A DNA stretch of 34,180 bases from an uncultured Prevotella sp. (GCA_934190685.1 CAKPTK010000007.1:1-34180), one strand, 5' to 3'. Shown: positions 10,241-18,177, counted from the stretch's first letter. Notes: generated by a model not told the origin, from the sequence alone. Translations and numbers: made by a program.

Positions 10241-10708
10241 TTATTTGAAACTTAATAAGTATTTTGTATATTTCACTTTATCCATTTGGAACGAGTGGTC
10301 CACATCGGAAAGCACGGGGCGTTTCTTGCCCTCCACTTTCACCTTCTCCTGCACTGTGACCACGAAATCGTTGCCGTCGACACTCTTCAGAATGCCTTTG
10401 TATTTCTTGCCGTCCTCGTCGAGCACTTCCACTTCCTGCCCCACAAAGTTCACATATTGCTGCGGAACCTTGAAAGGTTGGCCGAGTCCGGCAGAACCTA
10501 CTTCGAGCTCGTAGTCTTCCTCGTCACGGCTCAAATGCTCCTCGACATAACGACTCAGAGCCACACAGTCTTCTATCCACACTCCGTCAGCGTGGTCGAT
10601 CTCAACGACAATCTTGTCGTCGGGGCTTACCATGATGTCGACAAGAAAATAGTCCTTGTCCGCAAGCCACTCGTCTACAATCTTCTTAACGACGTTCTTA
10701 TCAATCAT
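10241..10708 (-). CDS. rimP: Ribosome maturation factor RimP
   Basis: RimP helps assemble the 30S subunit. At 155 residues it has the normal two-domain layout: an N-terminal domain with the conserved pattern VEIDHADGVWIEDCVALSR and YELEVGSAGLGQPF, and a C-terminal SH3-like domain with VNFVGQEVEVLDEDG. Many homologues have Ser-Pro-Gly-x-x-x-Pro where this one reads SAGLGQP, a common Bacteroidales variant in my recollection. It is the first gene of rimP-nusA-infB, with a well-formed promoter 61 bp upstream and a hairpin in the leader. Confidence 0.94.
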   Translation of the reverse strand: MIDKNVVKKIVDEWLADKDYFLVDIMVSPDDKIVVEIDHADGVWIEDCVALSRYVEEHLSRDEEDYELEVGSAGLGQPFKVPQQYVNFVGQEVEVLDEDGKKYKGILKSVDGNDFVVTVQEKVKVEGKKRPVLSDVDHSFQMDKVKYTKYLLSFK

Positions 10709-10726
10709 ACGTATTATTTAAAATAA

Positions 10727-10755
10727 AATGAGGAACTCTTGGAGAGCTCCTCATT
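10727..10755 (-). promoter_or_regulatory. Leader hairpin of rimP-nusA-infB, possible attenuator
   Basis: AATGAGGA pairs with TCCTCATT (8 bp); after one mismatch a further 3 bp (CTC/GAG) close a 5-base loop. On the minus strand the stem is followed by TTTTATTTTAAATAAT, so it has the outline of an intrinsic terminator. It lies between the predicted promoter and the rimP start, beginning only a few bases from the expected transcription start. It may stop transcripts arriving from the S41 peptidase gene, attenuate the operon, or stabilise the 5' end. Confidence 0.6.
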
Positions 10756-10768
10756 CCACTGAACGGTG

Positions 10769-10800
10769 CAAAATTACGAATAAATCCGCACACTCGCAAA
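10769..10800 (-). promoter_or_regulatory. Promoter of rimP-nusA-infB
   Basis: On the minus strand: TTTG (10797-10800), 20-base spacer, TAATTTTGC (-7 box at 10769-10776). Both elements match the Bacteroidetes primary sigma consensus TTTG-N19-21-TAnnTTTGY. The expected transcription start near 10762 gives a leader of about 54 bases before the rimP ATG. Confidence 0.8.
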
Positions 10801-10834
10801 GTTTTCGTTATATTTCGTTCATTTTTAAGCATGA

Positions 10835-10951
10835 TTACCCCTTTTGGAGGCTCCACAGCATGACAAGTGCCACCAAAACAATCACCATCAAGCCCAGCAC
10901 CATGATGCCGCGCATGAACCGGAAGTTGGGGTCATTTCTTTTCTTTCGCAT
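10835..10951 (-). CDS. Small single-pass membrane protein (38 aa) overlapping the S41 peptidase gene
   Basis: A 38-codon frame begins with ATG at 10951, inside the last codons of the S41 peptidase gene, overlapping it by 20 bp in another frame, and stops at 10835. The N-terminus is basic (MRKKRNDPNFRFMRG) and is followed by about 20 purely hydrophobic residues (IMVLGLMVIVLVALVML), then WSLQKG. This pattern predicts one membrane helix, N-terminus inside. GGAG lies 5 bases before the ATG, and the overlap suggests translational coupling. I do not recognise the family. A membrane partner or regulator of the peptidase is possible, since that peptidase has no C-terminal membrane segment of its own, but this is inference. 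Confidence 0.6.
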   Translation of the reverse strand: MRKKRNDPNFRFMRGIMVLGLMVIVLVALVMLWSLQKG

Positions 10952-12608
10952 TGTCTCCGCTCAATATTGAACCATATCTGCCCTTGTCGTTCAAGAGTTT
11001 CACGGCCTCCTTCCACTGCTTGTCAAAGCGAAGGGCGTAACGGATGGAACCCTCTTGGAAATAGTAGGCTGCCATGAGGTCGTTGGCAATCACATTTTTA
11101 ATCACGTTTCTATGGATATCCAAATCCTTTGAGATGTTGTGGTTCAGCTTTTTCTTCAGCTGGTCGATATCCGTCTTCACATCATCGTAATAACCTTCAA
11201 ACTTGATGATTTTCTCCAAGTCTGTCAGATATTTCTCACTTTCCCTGTCATAGGAGAATTTACTTTCCGCCACCATTTGCTTGAACTGTTCATAGTCTGC
11301 GTCGGTAAGTTCGAAGACGTCTGGAGCCGCTACCGTCGGATGATTCTTGATGTAGTCTAATTCATAATTATAGAGCACCTCTGTTGAGTCCTTGCCACTG
11401 GAAGCGAGATAGAATGCGATATTGGGCAGGGAATCGGGCACCACTTCCACGTCGGGCTTGATGCCGCCGCCATCTCTCACCTTTCTGCCATGCAGTGTAT
11501 AGAATACTTTTGTCAGAGAATCGGGAATATGCACTTGATAGGCTCCCGTTCCATGTCCGTACTTGATGGCTTGTATGCAACGGCCACTGGGGATATAGTA
11601 TTTGTTGGTCGTAAGTTTCATCATTCCGTTATAGGGCAGAGGCATAGTCATCTGCACCAACCCCTTGCCGTAAGTTCGGGTTCCCATGATGACGGCACGG
11701 TCGAAGTCTTGCAGCGAACCGCTTGTGATTTCACTGGCGCTCGCCGTATTTTCGTCCACCAGAACGACCATTGGCATCACGGTGTCAAGCGGTTCCGCCG
11801 TTGTCTTATAGTCATGGTTGGCACGTTCCATTTTCCCGCGGTTGCTCACTACGAGACGTCCTTTGGGAACAAAAAGGTTGACCAACTGAACCGCTTCCGA
11901 CTCTGCGCCACCGCCATTTCCCCGCAAGTCGAGCACCAACCGAGTCATGCCTTGTCTCTTCAGGTCTAAGAAAGCGCGGCGCACATCCTTGGCGCAACCT
12001 TCCGTGAATTGGACAAGGCTGATATAGCCCACGTTCTTTTCTGGCATTCCATAATAGGGCACCGCAGGCATCTGAATTTGTTTGCGCACCACTTTCACCT
12101 TGGTTGTTTTTCCCGTAGCGGGACGTTTATACTTCAAGATGAATGTGGAGCCGGGTTCTCCGCGAAGATGGTCGCGCACATAGTCCGAACTCTTGCCCAC
12201 CATGGTCGTGTCGTCAATGGCGAGGATGATGTCGCCTTTTTTCAGTCCGGCGTCCGCAGCCGGCATATGGGCATACGGTTGATCGATTACCACATTTTTC
12301 AGGGACAGGTTGTAGCGGATAACAGCACCGATACCGGCATATTTTCCGGTCAAAAATTGTTTAAACTCACTGCTTTTCTCCTGCGGATAGTATTCCGTAT
12401 ACGGATCCAACGAGTGAAGCATGTAGTTGATTCCGTTTCCGATAACCACATTCGGATCCAGCGAGTCAACATAGAGCATGTCAAGGTTCCGGTAGATGTT
12501 GTTGAACACCTCCAAGTTCTTGGCCACCTCAAAATTATGGTCTTTTTTGTTCTGTGCCGTCATCGGCAGCACCAAAGCGAGGAGCAATGCGATTGCAATT
12601 TTTCTCAT
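10932..12608 (-). CDS. S41 family C-terminal processing peptidase
   Basis: Secreted serine protease of the CtpA/Prc family. The best start is the ATG at 12608, giving a signal peptide MRKIAIALLLALVLPMTAQ directly at the N-terminus and a 558-residue protein; the same frame is open further upstream to an ATG at 12674, and ATG 12614 is also possible. A PDZ domain covers ~85-175 (YAGIGAVI, GLKKGDIILAIDD). The catalytic dyad is Ser290 in NTASASEI and Lys315 in TYGKGLVQ, 25 residues apart as in the family; LDLRGNGGG lies between the PDZ and catalytic parts. About 160 residues follow the catalytic core. Substrates are unknown. It is divergent from tRNA-Asn and overlaps a small membrane-protein gene at its 3' end. 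Confidence 0.93.
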   Translation of the reverse strand: MRKIAIALLLALVLPMTAQNKKDHNFEVAKNLEVFNNIYRNLDMLYVDSLDPNVVIGNGINYMLHSLDPYTEYYPQEKSSEFKQFLTGKYAGIGAVIRYNLSLKNVVIDQPYAHMPAADAGLKKGDIILAIDDTTMVGKSSDYVRDHLRGEPGSTFILKYKRPATGKTTKVKVVRKQIQMPAVPYYGMPEKNVGYISLVQFTEGCAKDVRRAFLDLKRQGMTRLVLDLRGNGGGAESEAVQLVNLFVPKGRLVVSNRGKMERANHDYKTTAEPLDTVMPMVVLVDENTASASEITSGSLQDFDRAVIMGTRTYGKGLVQMTMPLPYNGMMKLTTNKYYIPSGRCIQAIKYGHGTGAYQVHIPDSLTKVFYTLHGRKVRDGGGIKPDVEVVPDSLPNIAFYLASSGKDSTEVLYNYELDYIKNHPTVAAPDVFELTDADYEQFKQMVAESKFSYDRESEKYLTDLEKIIKFEGYYDDVKTDIDQLKKKLNHNISKDLDIHRNVIKNVIANDLMAAYYFQEGSIRYALRFDKQWKEAVKLLNDKGRYGSILSGDNAKEKK

Positions 12609-12682
12609 ACACATTATTATATATAACGACATTCTTGAGTCTCCCGCCTTTTGCGAGAAACAAAAGATTTGCATTTCGACTA

Positions 12683-12690
12683 CAAAAGTA
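12683..12690 (-). promoter_or_regulatory. Candidate -7 box for the S41 peptidase gene
   Basis: TACTTTTGT on the minus strand matches TAnnTTTGY about 70 bp before the gene. No TTTG lies at 19-21 bases upstream; the nearest is 12 bases away. The call therefore rests on the -7 box and position only. Confidence 0.45.
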
Positions 12691-12772
12691 CATCATTGCT
12701 TCCAAAAAACACCCCTCTTCGGGCTACTTTTTACAAAAAAATCGCCTCAAAGAGATTTTTTTCGCAAAAACA

Positions 12773-12804
12773 TTTGGAGGTTTCAAATATTCGTCGTACC
12801 TTTG
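12773..12804 (+). promoter_or_regulatory. Promoter of tRNA-Asn
   Basis: TTTG (12773-12776), 20-base spacer, TACCTTTGC (-7 box 12797-12804). Full match to the Bacteroidetes promoter consensus, with a predicted start near 12811, about 35 bases before the mature tRNA. Confidence 0.82.
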
Positions 12805-12845
12805 CAACCGCAATCAAGAAACAAACTTCTTTTGCAAAACAAAAT

Positions 12846-12919
12846 GCTTCAATAGCTCAGTTGGTTAGAGCACCTGACTGTTAATCAGGGGGTCGTTGGT
12901 TCAAGCCCATCTTGAAGCG
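12846..12919 (+). tRNA. tRNA-Asn(GTT)
   Basis: A complete 74-base cloverleaf. Acceptor stem GCTTCAA/TTGAAGC is perfect, discriminator G at 12919. D arm GCTC...GAGC. Anticodon stem CCTGA/TCAGG with loop CTGTTAA and anticodon GTT (12880-12882). Variable loop is 5 bases. The T stem GTTGG/CCATC has one T-T mismatch (12896 with 12910). The 3' CCA is not encoded. It has its own promoter and terminator, so it is a single-gene transcript. Confidence 0.97.
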
Positions 12920-12922
12920 CAG

Positions 12923-12953
12923 AAAAGGAATTACTTAGGTAATTCCTTTTTTT
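12923..12953 (+). terminator. Intrinsic terminator of tRNA-Asn
   Basis: GGAATTAC and GTAATTCC form a perfect 8-bp stem around loop TTAG, extended by flanking A/T pairs, and followed by seven T residues. It starts 4 bases after the tRNA. Confidence 0.9.
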
Positions 12954-13006
12954 GTTTACATACCTCATCCCTACACCTTCACACCATTAATTAAAAAGAA
13001 CGGATT

Positions 13007-13744
13007 ATGAAAAAAATCGCCCTCAGCCTGGTAGCATTCATGACTTGCATCCTCGGCAAAGCCCAAACCAACGCACAACTGTTCTATGACTTCGGTTCCG
13101 ACCGCAAGTTTGTCACGCTCACCCTGGAAATGTTCAAGGCGGACAAATGGGGAACAAACTATTTCTTCATCGACCATGATTTCAACTATAACAAGCATGT
13201 GGCGGGACCCAACCTCGCTCCTGGAGGCACATACCTTGAGATTTCCCGTTGCCTGAACTTCTGGCAGAACTCTCCCTTGAAGGCTTGGAGCCTGCACGCA
13301 GAATACAATGGCGGAATCACCGCAAGCTACCCCATCAACTCGGCATGGCTCTTCGGCGTGGACTACTTTATGCACGACAAGAGTTTTCAAAACACATTGA
13401 ACCTCAAAGCGCTCTACAAGACCATCCGCAAGCACAGCAGCAACATCCCCATGCAGTTCACCGCCGTATGGACCTGCAAGGATATCTTCGGACTCAAAGG
13501 ACTCACCTTCGACGGATTCGCTGACTTCTGGTGGGAGAACCATGCCTGCGATTTTCAAGAAGACGACACATCAACCGAGAAACACACCATCTTCATCTCC
13601 GAGCCTCAACTGTGGTACAACATCGGCCGCCACTTCGGCTGCGACAACCTCAATGTGGGTACAGAGATTGAACTGAGCCAGAATTTCGGCTCCACCGCCG
13701 GATTCAAATGCCGCCCATGCTTGGGTGTGAAATGGAATTTCTAA
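13007..13744 (+). CDS. DUF5020 family protein, predicted outer-membrane beta-barrel
   Basis: The 245-residue product has a signal peptide (MKKIALSLVAFMTCILGKAQ). The body matches the pattern I associate with the DUF5020 family of Bacteroidales: QLFYDFGSDRKFVTLTLEMF near the mature N-terminus, GTNYFFIDHDFNY, then alternating aromatic strands, ending in a terminal aromatic (GVKWNF) as outer-membrane barrels do. Small-barrel, Tsx-like proteins are the nearest functional comparison, but the substrate is unknown. It begins 53 bp after the tRNA-Asn terminator with no clear promoter in between. A long inverted repeat follows its stop codon. Confidence 0.72.
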   Translation: MKKIALSLVAFMTCILGKAQTNAQLFYDFGSDRKFVTLTLEMFKADKWGTNYFFIDHDFNYNKHVAGPNLAPGGTYLEISRCLNFWQNSPLKAWSLHAEYNGGITASYPINSAWLFGVDYFMHDKSFQNTLNLKALYKTIRKHSSNIPMQFTAVWTCKDIFGLKGLTFDGFADFWWENHACDFQEDDTSTEKHTIFISEPQLWYNIGRHFGCDNLNVGTEIELSQNFGSTAGFKCRPCLGVKWNF

Positions 13745-13760
13745 ACTTCCAACTTCCCCT

Positions 13761-13811
13761 AAACGCAGTAAGCATTCTTTTCTTGCCGAGGAAAGAATGC
13801 TTACTGCGTTT
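13761..13811. terminator. Long inverted repeat after the DUF5020 gene
   Basis: Two perfect 20-base arms (13761-13780 and 13792-13811, beginning AAACGCAGTAAGC) flank an 11-base spacer that can pair further at its base. There is no clean T-run after the right arm (TTTAG), so it may act as an RNA 3'-end stabiliser as much as an intrinsic terminator. Confidence 0.65.
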
Positions 13812-14047
13812 AGTAACAGATCCTTCCTGACACACTAACGACTTGTTGCAAGCCGTGTTGCCCCCACATACATGCCTTGACAAAAATCAAGGGTCTAATA
13901 TCAAATTACTAATTCATCACACACTTTTTTTCTGTTATTTTGCATAAATATACAAAGCCAAAGCCATAAACCGTCCGTTTCAAGAAGAATAAACAAAGGC
14001 AAACGGATATATTAAAATCAATAAAACCAAAACAAAACTTACACTAT
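13812..14047. other. Gene-free stretch upstream of the sulfatases
   Basis: No open frame with coding character. It holds TTATTTTGC at 13935-13943, one base off the -7 consensus and lacking a TTTG at the right distance, about 105 bp before the first sulfatase start. The sulfatase promoter is probably here, but regulated or dependent on a sigma factor whose sites I cannot recognise. Confidence 0.4.
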
Positions 14048-15472
14048 ATGAAAAACAAGGCATTATTAGGAGCTGTGGCGGCTACACTCGTCCCCACACA
14101 AGCACTAATGGCTCAAGCCAAAGCACAAAAAGCTACCCCTGACCGCCCCAACATCATCTTCATCCTTGCAGACGACCTCGGCTATGGAGATTTGTCCTGC
14201 TATGGCAGCAAGGTCATCAAGACTCCAAACATCGACAAACTCGCAGCCACAGGCACCCGCTTCAACCAAAGCTATGCCGGATCGGGTATCAGTTCCCCTT
14301 CCCGCTGTTCGCTGATGACCGGAAAGAACACCGGCAACACCCGCATTCGTGACAACATGTGTACGGCAGGAGGCCTGACGGGCATCAAGGTGTCCAAAAA
14401 CGGCAAGCGGAACACGGTACGCCGCGCCAACTTGCTACCGCAAGACACCACCATCGCCACCGTGCTCAGCGCTGCCGGCTACAAAACTTGCCTGGTCAAC
14501 AAATGGCATTTGGATGGCTACGACCCGTCTGCCGCCCCCAACCACCGCGGCTTTGACGAGTTCCACGGCTGGCTTCTCAGCAATGGCCGATCAAACTCGC
14601 CTTACTACTACCCCAACTGCCGTATGGACAACGACCAGATGATTCACATCAAAGCCAACGACAACGACAAGCATATCCGTCACAACACAGACATTTCCAC
14701 CGATGACGCCATCGACTTCATCAAGCGGAACAAGAAGAATCCATTCTTCCTCTATCTGGCATTCGACGCTCCCCACGAGCCTTATATCATCGACAACACC
14801 GTCTGGTATGACGACGAGTCGTGGAGCATGAACGACAAGCGCTATGCTTCGCTTGTCACCCACATGGACGCCGCCATCGGCCGTCTGATTGCCTATCTTG
14901 AGAAGAACCATCTGCGTGACAACACGCTCGTCATCTTCGCCTCGGACAATGGCGCAGCCGTACAGGCTCCGCTTGAGCTTTTCAACTGCAATGCCGGTTT
15001 CCGTGGCCGCAAGGCCCAACTCTACGAGGGAGGCATCCGTGTACCGTTCATCGTCAACCAACCCGGCAAAGTACCTGTGCAATCACTTGAGAACGTCATC
15101 TACTTTCCCGACGTGATGCCGACTTTGGCAGCCCTTGCCGGCGGCACACAATACTTACCCCAGCATCTGAACGGCATGAACATCCTGCCTTTGTTCTACG
15201 GCAAGCAAATCGACACCAACGACCGTGTGCTCTACTGGGAGTTCCCTGGTAAGCAGCGCGCCGCCCGTCATGGAGACTGGAAGGCTGTGACCATCAAGGG
15301 ATTCGACGCTCCGCTCGAGCTTTATAATCTCCGCGAAGACCCGGATGAGAAGCATGACCTCGCCAAGAAATACCCCGAGATGGTCATCGGATTTGACAAG
15401 GTGATGAAGGAAATGCGTACACCTTCTGAGAACTGGCCTATACCGCAAGACGCAGAGAGTATCAAGAAATAA
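14048..15472 (+). CDS. Secreted sulfatase, Ser-type, copy 1
   Basis: Type I formylglycine sulfatase that hydrolyses sulfate esters, probably in the periplasm or at the cell surface. The 474 residues start with a signal peptide (MKNKALLGAVAATLVPTQALMAQ). Metal ligands include Asp42-Asp43 in ILADDLGYGD; the S-x-P-S-R signature is Ser82-Arg86 (SSPSR), so Ser82 is the residue converted to formylglycine, which in anaerobes needs a radical-SAM maturase (anSME) not present here. Further active-site elements are VNKWHLDG and FASDNGA. Substrate is unknown; no carbohydrate enzyme sits beside it. A close paralogue follows after 26 bp, so the two are one operon, convergent with the phosphatase-SusD-SusC genes. 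Confidence 0.93.
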   Translation: MKNKALLGAVAATLVPTQALMAQAKAQKATPDRPNIIFILADDLGYGDLSCYGSKVIKTPNIDKLAATGTRFNQSYAGSGISSPSRCSLMTGKNTGNTRIRDNMCTAGGLTGIKVSKNGKRNTVRRANLLPQDTTIATVLSAAGYKTCLVNKWHLDGYDPSAAPNHRGFDEFHGWLLSNGRSNSPYYYPNCRMDNDQMIHIKANDNDKHIRHNTDISTDDAIDFIKRNKKNPFFLYLAFDAPHEPYIIDNTVWYDDESWSMNDKRYASLVTHMDAAIGRLIAYLEKNHLRDNTLVIFASDNGAAVQAPLELFNCNAGFRGRKAQLYEGGIRVPFIVNQPGKVPVQSLENVIYFPDVMPTLAALAGGTQYLPQHLNGMNILPLFYGKQIDTNDRVLYWEFPGKQRAARHGDWKAVTIKGFDAPLELYNLREDPDEKHDLAKKYPEMVIGFDKVMKEMRTPSENWPIPQDAESIKK

Positions 15473-15498
15473 TTGAGAAAATAATAAATATACACGAC

Positions 15499-16923
15499 AT
15501 GAAGAACAAAGCAATCTTAGGAGCCATGGCAGCCTCGCTTGTACCGGCGCAAGCTGTCCTGGCACAGAACAAGGCCGTGAAGGCGACTCCCGACCGACCG
15601 AACATCATCTTTATCCTTGCCGACGACCTCGGCTATGGAGACTTGTCCTGCTATGGCAGCAAGGTCATCAAGACTCCCAACATCGACAAACTCGCAGCCA
15701 CCGGTACCCGCTTCAACCAAAGCTATGCCGGATCGGGCATCAGTTCCCCTTCCCGTTGCGCCCTGATGACGGGCAAGAACACCGGCAACAGCCGCATCCG
15801 CGACAACCAATGTACAGCCGGCGGCATCAAAGGTCTGAAGATTTCTCCTGACGGCGACACCACATATGTCCGCCGCACCAGTCTGCAACCTCAAGACACC
15901 ACCATCGCCACCGTACTCCACACCGCGGGCTACAAAACCTGCCTGGTCAACAAATGGCACTTGGACGGCTACGACCCCAAGTCGTCGCCCATCTATCGTG
16001 GCTTCGACGAGTTCCATGGCTGGCTCATCAGCGATGTAGACTCCAATTCGCCCTACTATTATCCATACAACCGCTTCGACAACGACAAGCTCATCCATAT
16101 CAAGGCCAACGAACACGACAAGCATATCAAGCACAATACGGATATCTCAACAGACGACGCCATCGGCTTCATCAAGCGAAACAAGAACAATCCGTTCTTC
16201 CTCTATCTGGCATTCGATGCTCCCCACGAGCCTTACATCATCGACAACACCTCTTGGTATGATGATGAGTCGTGGAGCATGAACGACAAGCGCTACGCTT
16301 CGCTCGTTACCCACATGGATGCCGCCATCGGCCGTCTGCTTGACTTCCTCGAGAAGAACCATCTGCGTGAGAACACGCTCGTCATCTTCGCCTCGGACAA
16401 CGGCGCCGCTGTGCAGGCTCCACTGAAGCTCTTCAACTGCAATGCTGGATTCCGTGGCCGCAAGGCACAGCTCTACGAGGGTGGTATCCGTGTGCCGTTC
16501 ATCGTCAACCAGCCCGGCAAAGTGCCTGTACAGTCACTTGAGAACATCATCTACTTCCCCGACGTGATGCCGACATTGGCAGCCCTCACGGGAGTGACCA
16601 AGAACTTGCCACAGCACATCAACGGCATGAACATTCTGCCGTTATTCTACGGCAAGCAAATCGACACCAACGACCGTGTGCTCTACTGGGAGTTCCCTGG
16701 CAAACAGCGCGCCGCCCGTCATGGAGATTGGAAGGCTGTGACCATCAAGGGATTCGACGCTCCGCTCGAGCTTTATAATCTCCGCGAAGATCCAGACGAG
16801 AAGCATGACCTTGCCAAGAAATATCCAGAGATGGTTATCGGATTCGACAAGGTGATGAAGGAGATGCGCACACCTTCAGAGAATTGGCCTGTTCCTCAAG
16901 ATGCGGAAAGCGGCAAGAAATAA
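15499..16923 (+). CDS. Secreted sulfatase, Ser-type, copy 2
   Basis: Also 474 residues and collinear with copy 1 without gaps. It has the same signal peptide type (MKNKAILGAMAASLVPAQAV), Asp42-Asp43, Ser82-x-Pro-Ser-Arg86, NKWHLDG and ASDNGA. Residues 31-87 are identical in both proteins, and the last ~85 residues differ at only about three positions. Differences concentrate at ~104-130 and ~160-195, around loops that line the substrate pocket in this fold, so the copies may differ in substrate preference. It ends in a strong bidirectional hairpin at 16944. Confidence 0.93.
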   Translation: MKNKAILGAMAASLVPAQAVLAQNKAVKATPDRPNIIFILADDLGYGDLSCYGSKVIKTPNIDKLAATGTRFNQSYAGSGISSPSRCALMTGKNTGNSRIRDNQCTAGGIKGLKISPDGDTTYVRRTSLQPQDTTIATVLHTAGYKTCLVNKWHLDGYDPKSSPIYRGFDEFHGWLISDVDSNSPYYYPYNRFDNDKLIHIKANEHDKHIKHNTDISTDDAIGFIKRNKNNPFFLYLAFDAPHEPYIIDNTSWYDDESWSMNDKRYASLVTHMDAAIGRLLDFLEKNHLRENTLVIFASDNGAAVQAPLKLFNCNAGFRGRKAQLYEGGIRVPFIVNQPGKVPVQSLENIIYFPDVMPTLAALTGVTKNLPQHINGMNILPLFYGKQIDTNDRVLYWEFPGKQRAARHGDWKAVTIKGFDAPLELYNLREDPDEKHDLAKKYPEMVIGFDKVMKEMRTPSENWPVPQDAESGKK

Positions 16924-16943
16924 AAACAACTTTTTATAAAATG

Positions 16944-16981
16944 AATAGGACTATGCTTTCTTGAAGTATAGTCCTATTTTT
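16944..16981. terminator. Bidirectional terminator between sulfatase 2 and the phosphatase gene
   Basis: AATAGGACTAT pairs with ATAGTCCTATT; the inside pairs further (CTT/AAG). A T-run follows on the plus strand. It lies between two convergent stop codons (16923 and 16999), so it probably serves both. Confidence 0.85.
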
Positions 16982-16998
16982 ATGTCGCTAACGAATCT

Positions 16999-18177
16999 TC
17001 AGTGTTTCAATTTATTTACGACCTTATTATAGTGGTTCTTCACTTGCTCCCAATTATAATAAGGTGCTGTCTTACTGGAGAGCGGCAGCAATATCTCACG
17101 CTCGTTGTGGAGGAACTTCACCAACACTTGCCCTTGTCCGTTGCGATAGAACACCATGAACAAATTGGCAGACATCGGAACAATGCGGTCCATCTGGTGT
17201 TCATTGCCCAAGACGCCCAACAATGTGAGCAGTCGATACAGACTGGTGTCATGGCCGAAGCGCAAAGTGGCGGCAGGAGATTGTCGCTGAAGTGCCGCAT
17301 CTGCCTCTGACACGATATTCTGCCAAAGTGAGACAGCAGAACGCTCCGGTATGTCCGCACTTGTAGCGTTATGACTGTTACAAGTCCACATATTCTCATT
17401 GTTGGCCTCATAAACCGCCCTCATTTCCACTGGAGTGAAGATGTCGTAGAGCGACACGCCGATTTCCACATCCTGCATATCTGAAGCGATACAATGAAGT
17501 TCACTCAACAAATTCATGGGATCTTTCACCTTTTCCGGATGCACAAAGAGGGATTTCATCAAACGCATGGGCGACACCTTGATATTTCTTGGTACCCGGC
17601 TCTCCAACGCCACTTGTTCCGGAGAGGCATAGGCTATCCAGGGCATGAAACGACGGTTGGACTCAGCGGTTATTCTAAGTGTGGGCGACAGAGCCTGCAA
17701 GCGCAACAGAAAAGCCGTCATACTATTCACACAACGCCCCACGATACTGGAACGGGCCTCTACCCTACTGTTGGCGGAGAAGACAGAAGTCCAACGCTTA
17801 AACATCCGTTCTGCCAATGCTTGCTGCTGCCGTGCTCCAAGAGCAGTCAAGTCTCCCCCTCGCCCTTCGGCATCAGCCCAAATCCGCAACAATCGCTTTC
17901 TGACATCCCGTCCAAGAGTGGTGAGGTTTGCCGTATCGGTAAATTGAGACAAGACGTTGCGATAGCGGTCGTCTGAAGGCAACCAGCGGGAACCGTGACG
18001 ACCGTAATGGCTGATGTATACCGGCACAAAGCCCGGAGGAGCCGAGGTCTCACGGACAGTCTCATCCTCTTGATAAGCATAATACACTCCACCCATTTGT
18101 TCATTGGTGATCTGCTGGGCACTGCACGACGCCGACAGAGCCAGCCACGTGAGCAAAAAGAAAAAACATTTTTTCAT
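16999..18177 (-). CDS. Secreted histidine acid phosphatase (possible inositol-phosphate phosphatase)
   Basis: Member of the branch-2 histidine phosphatase superfamily, which includes phytases, MINPP and acid phosphatases. The ATG at 18177 gives a signal peptide (MKKCFFFLLTWLALSASCSA); the frame is open to an ATG at 18210 that would bury it. In the 392-residue protein the phosphate-binding RHGxR is Arg60-His61-Gly-Ser-Arg64 (YGRHGSRW), with the phosphohistidine at His61; the proton donor pair is His309-Asp310 in RFGHDTSL. Bacteroides homologues include periplasmic/surface MINPP enzymes, but the substrate here is not shown. It lies 83 bp after susD on the same strand, which suggests it processes the imported ligand. 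Confidence 0.85.
   Translation of the reverse strand: MKKCFFFLLTWLALSASCSAQQITNEQMGGVYYAYQEDETVRETSAPPGFVPVYISHYGRHGSRWLPSDDRYRNVLSQFTDTANLTTLGRDVRKRLLRIWADAEGRGGDLTALGARQQQALAERMFKRWTSVFSANSRVEARSSIVGRCVNSMTAFLLRLQALSPTLRITAESNRRFMPWIAYASPEQVALESRVPRNIKVSPMRLMKSLFVHPEKVKDPMNLLSELHCIASDMQDVEIGVSLYDIFTPVEMRAVYEANNENMWTCNSHNATSADIPERSAVSLWQNIVSEADAALQRQSPAATLRFGHDTSLYRLLTLLGVLGNEHQMDRIVPMSANLFMVFYRNGQGQVLVKFLHNEREILLPLSSKTAPYYNWEQVKNHYNKVVNKLKH

Larger units (their letters stand above)
14048..16923 (+). repeat. Tandem duplication of the sulfatase gene
   Basis: Two direct copies of a 1425-bp gene separated by 26 bp. Near-identical DNA at the 3' ends (for example around 15290-15370 and 16741-16821) and in the signature region contrasts with divergent central segments, a pattern expected from duplication plus gene conversion. 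Confidence 0.9.

Noticed and set aside
12609..12674. N-terminal extension of the S41 peptidase to the ATG at 12674
   Set aside because: It would place 22 non-hydrophobic residues before an otherwise standard signal peptide and would start at the predicted transcription start.
13831..13840. CACACTAACG shared with the right arm of the inverted repeat at 23641-23650
   Set aside because: A single 10-base match in 34 kb with no matching surroundings; too short to call a second copy of the element.
13877..13904. TTGACA-N16-TATCAA, resembling an enterobacterial sigma-70 promoter before the sulfatases
   Set aside because: Bacteroidetes primary sigma uses TTTG/TAnnTTTG, as the clear promoters in this window show; the match is probably coincidental.
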